Assembly: GCF_014199325.1 (NCBI RefSeq)
Contig: NZ_JACIJJ010000002.1
Location: forward strand, 1 to 64,000
DNA: 64,000 nt
Origin: Sphingomonas yantingensis
Lineage (GTDB): Bacteria > Pseudomonadota > Alphaproteobacteria > Sphingomonadales > Sphingomonadaceae
Reading direction: 5' to 3'
In this document: positions 61,755-64,000 of the stretch, one piece after another
How positions within the stretch are numbered: the first letter of the stretch is position 1
Layout of the letters: each line of letters begins with the position of its first letter
Translations under genes and position numbers: made by a program
Notes under the pieces: model-generated
Told to the model about the DNA's origin: nothing
What the model saw: only the letters and a program-made list of their open reading frames with translations
Database searches by the model: none

Positions 61755-64000
61755 ATGAAGGGGATGACTGTTCGCCAGACGTTGCTGCTCGCAACGTCGG
61801 GATTTGCCATGCTGGCGACGCCGGCGTTCGCACAGGAAACGCCGCCCGCCGGCGATCCGGCCGCCGCTGCCGAGCCGCAGGCCGATCGGGTGGGCGCCGA
61901 GGACGATATCATCGTCACCGGCATCCGCGCCGCCCAGGCGCGCGCGATCGACGTGAAGCGCAACGCATCGAGCGTGGTCGAGGCGATCAGCGCGCAGGAC
62001 ATCGGCAAGCTGCCCGACGTCACCATCTCCGACTCGCTTCAGCGCATCTCCGGCGTCCAGATCCGGCGTGAGGCGGGTGAAGGCGGCGCGATCAACATCC
62101 GCGGCCTGCCGCAGGTCAACACGCTGATGAACGGCGAGCAGTTCCTGGGCGCCAATTCGGTGACCACGGTCCAGCCGAACTTCAACGACATCCCCTCGCA
62201 GCTCTTCTCGGGCGCGACGGTGTTCAAGTCGCCGACCGCCTCGCTCCAGCAGGCGGGCCTGTCGGGCACCGTCGACCTGCTGACGCGCCGTCCCTTCGAC
62301 CTGAAGCAGGGCCTGACGATCGCGGGCGCGGCAGAGGCGCAGTATGGCGACAAGGTCAAGAAGTGGAACCCGTCGTTCAATGGCCTGATCGCGTATAATA
62401 GCGGCCGGGTCGGCCTGCTCGTGTCGGCGGCGTACAGCGACCTTACGCTGTCCAACAGCTATCGCGGCATCCAGGATTACGGCGTGGCGCTGCGCAACGA
62501 GGGCGGCAGCGCGACCAACCAGGGCGACTTCGCGACGGGCAATTATCGCCGCGATGCCGCGGGCAACATCCTCTACGACACCTCGCCCAACAACGACACC
62601 AACGCGGCGACCTCATGCATCGTCCCGTCCGCGGCGACCAGTGTGGTGCCCGCGATCGGCGGCACGCGCTGTGCGCCGCTGACCGCCAGCCGCGGCACCC
62701 CGGTGCGCAATGCCGCGGGCGCGATCGTCGGCTACGACGTCAACGGCGACGGCGACGCCAACGATACGTTCATCACGCCCCAGTCGCATACCGCCTGGAA
62801 CCGCATCACCAGCCGCGAACGCTTCGGTGCCAACGCCTCGCTCCAGATCGAGCTCTCCGACGCGCTGAAGCTGACCGCCGACGGCTTCTACACGCGCCAG
62901 ACGCAGTACGACCGGACCGCGGGCTTCCAGTTCCAGATGGTCGACTGGCAGTCGGCACCGTACCTGCCCACCAACTCGCGTGATACCGGCGCGGTGGTCG
63001 GGGGCTACAACCTCAACACCGTCCAGACCTACAGCTACGACCTCGCGAACTTCGACAGCTATGCCGAGACGTTCCGCATCAAGTCGGAATCGCAGAACTA
63101 CAACCTGCAGCTCGACTGGGACAACGACACCAACTTCAAGGCGACGCTGCGCGGCGTCTATGGCAAGGCAAGCCGCAAGAGCGATCAGAGCTATGCCCAG
63201 TTCAGCCTGACCGATGGCTATCAGTGGGCCTATGAGGGCGTCGGCAATTATCCCGCCTCGGTCGGCGGCGACCGCCGGTTCAACCCGACCGGCTACCGCG
63301 TCTACAGCCAGAAGGCGACGGTCGACTATTCGTCGGGCGCGCCGGTGTTCGGCTTCTCCGATGCGTTCCTGAACCAGGTCCAGGACGTCAGCCGATATGG
63401 CCTGAAGACGATCTCTTCGGAGAACAACGTCTATCAGGACGGCGACCTCTGGGCCGTTCGCGGCGATGCCGAGTGGAAGGCGAACGACGCGGTGACGCTG
63501 AAGTTCGGCGCGCGTTATGGCGAGCGGTCGGTCGAGCAGTTCACCTTCGAGCGCGTGTCGCCCTTCTATGCTGGCAACACCGACAACCCGGCCAATCCGG
63601 CGGCGGGGTGTCTGGTCAAGTGGAAGGCGTTCGACGTCAACCTGAACGATCAGAACTGTCAGGTGCGCGACGCCGCCGGCGTTCCCTATACCGCAGGCCT
63701 GACGCGGCAAGGCAACGACCCGATCTTTGCTGGCCTGCTCAAGCAATATGGCCTGCCCGCCTCTGGCGCACCAAGCATCTACGTGCTCGATCCCAAGGCG
63801 ATGGACGATAGCGAGTCGTTCCAGAACAAATTCTATCCGGGCAGCATCAACAACGTGAACCCGGCGGACTCGTTCGGCATCAACCTTCAGCAGATCTCGG
63901 GCTATCTCCAGGTCGATGGCGAGGGTGAATTGTTCGGGATGCCCGTCCGCGCCAATGGCGGCGTGCGGATCGTCAACACCCGTTTCCAGGTGCGCCAGAA
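61755..64000 (+). CDS. TonB-dependent receptor (Caulobacter/Xanthomonas carbohydrate type), cut by the right edge
   Basis: The frame is open from the ATG at 61755 (preceded by GGGAGAAGG) to the window end, about 748 residues. It has a signal peptide (MLATPAFAQE), TonB-box-like DDIIVTGIRAAQARAID and the plug motif KLPDVTISDSLQRISGVQI with SLSGTVDLLTRRPFD-like strands, which mark the TIGR01782 type receptors used by sphingomonads and xanthomonads for oligosaccharides. It follows the GH2/esterase genes under its own promoter, so it probably imports the oligosaccharide. The C-terminal barrel end lies outside the window. Confidence 0.9.
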   Translation, partial: MKGMTVRQTLLLATSGFAMLATPAFAQETPPAGDPAAAAEPQADRVGAEDDIIVTGIRAAQARAIDVKRNASSVVEAISAQDIGKLPDVTISDSLQRISGVQIRREAGEGGAINIRGLPQVNTLMNGEQFLGANSVTTVQPNFNDIPSQLFSGATVFKSPTASLQQAGLSGTVDLLTRRPFDLKQGLTIAGAAEAQYGDKVKKWNPSFNGLIAYNSGRVGLLVSAAYSDLTLSNSYRGIQDYGVALRNEGGSATNQGDFATGNYRRDAAGNILYDTSPNNDTNAATSCIVPSAATSVVPAIGGTRCAPLTASRGTPVRNAAGAIVGYDVNGDGDANDTFITPQSHTAWNRITSRERFGANASLQIELSDALKLTADGFYTRQTQYDRTAGFQFQMVDWQSAPYLPTNSRDTGAVVGGYNLNTVQTYSYDLANFDSYAETFRIKSESQNYNLQLDWDNDTNFKATLRGVYGKASRKSDQSYAQFSLTDGYQWAYEGVGNYPASVGGDRRFNPTGYRVYSQKATVDYSSGAPVFGFSDAFLNQVQDVSRYGLKTISSENNVYQDGDLWAVRGDAEWKANDAVTLKFGARYGERSVEQFTFERVSPFYAGNTDNPANPAAGCLVKWKAFDVNLNDQNCQVRDAAGVPYTAGLTRQGNDPIFAGLLKQYGLPASGAPSIYVLDPKAMDDSESFQNKFYPGSINNVNPADSFGINLQQISGYLQVDGEGELFGMPVRANGGVRIVNTRFQVRQ

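Noticed and set aside
1..64000. CRISPR arrays, tRNA and rRNA genes, prophage or plasmid transfer genes
   Set aside because: I looked for repeated spacer-repeat patterns, cloverleaf-like genes and phage or conjugation proteins and saw none that I could support.

Overview
The window comes from a GC-rich alphaproteobacterium that looks like a sphingomonad (Sphingomonas or Novosphingobium type). The reasons are four TonB-dependent receptors (one cut by the right edge), the non-phosphorylating L-rhamnose route first described in Sphingomonas, a GH106 rhamnosidase, dense operons with 1-4 bp overlaps, and alphaproteobacterial REP-like repeats. Genus is an inference from content only. No tRNA, rRNA or CRISPR array was recognised.

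Layout. 1-2.1 kb is an insertion-sequence scar: a partial IS5-type transposase, an IS3-family element whose orfB is broken by a small palindromic insertion, and the 3' stump of a gene. 2.1-4.1 kb holds an aldo/keto reductase and a divergent LysR regulator. 4.2-8.1 kb holds a KaiC-like double ATPase translationally coupled to a hybrid histidine kinase.

8.1-30.3 kb is the most coherent part. A quercetinase-like bicupin, an extradiol-type dioxygenase and a LysR regulator stand beside an 11.6 kb operon: FAD monooxygenase, FAH-family hydrolase, TonB receptor, MBL-fold hydrolase, esterase, GH1 beta-glucosidase, small membrane protein, GH106 alpha-L-rhamnosidase. Facing it is a complete L-rhamnose pathway (dehydrogenase, lactonase, dehydratase, 4-dehydrogenase, diketo-acid hydrolase), an L-lactate dehydrogenase, a RhaT-type transporter and an IclR regulator with a clear operator. 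Read together, this looks like a locus for taking up a flavonoid rhamnoglucoside such as rutin, removing rhamnose and glucose, opening the flavonoid rings, and feeding rhamnose carbon into pyruvate and lactate. The substrate is inferred.

30.3-39.5 kb is mixed envelope and stress content: a three-haem cytochrome c, a small membrane protein, an outer-membrane barrel, two tandem ferritin-like proteins, a Crp/ECF sigma/anti-sigma operon, an FAD oxidoreductase and a DUF2490 protein. 39.5-41.7 kb has a NUDIX-DUF47 fusion upstream of a PiT phosphate permease. 41.7-52.2 kb is rich in secreted or ester-cleaving hydrolases on the minus strand, with a PadR module, a MerC-like protein, a REP pair, a lipase gene interrupted by an in-frame amber codon, a TonB receptor and an AraC regulator.

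52.3-64 kb is a second sugar locus: FucP-type permease, ROK repressor, ROK sugar kinase, LamG-GH2 beta-mannosidase-like enzyme, carboxylesterase, SGNH esterase and a TonB receptor cut by the window edge. AT-rich near-palindromes shared by several of its intergenic regions are candidate operators. The likely target is an esterified beta-mannoside or related beta-glycoside.
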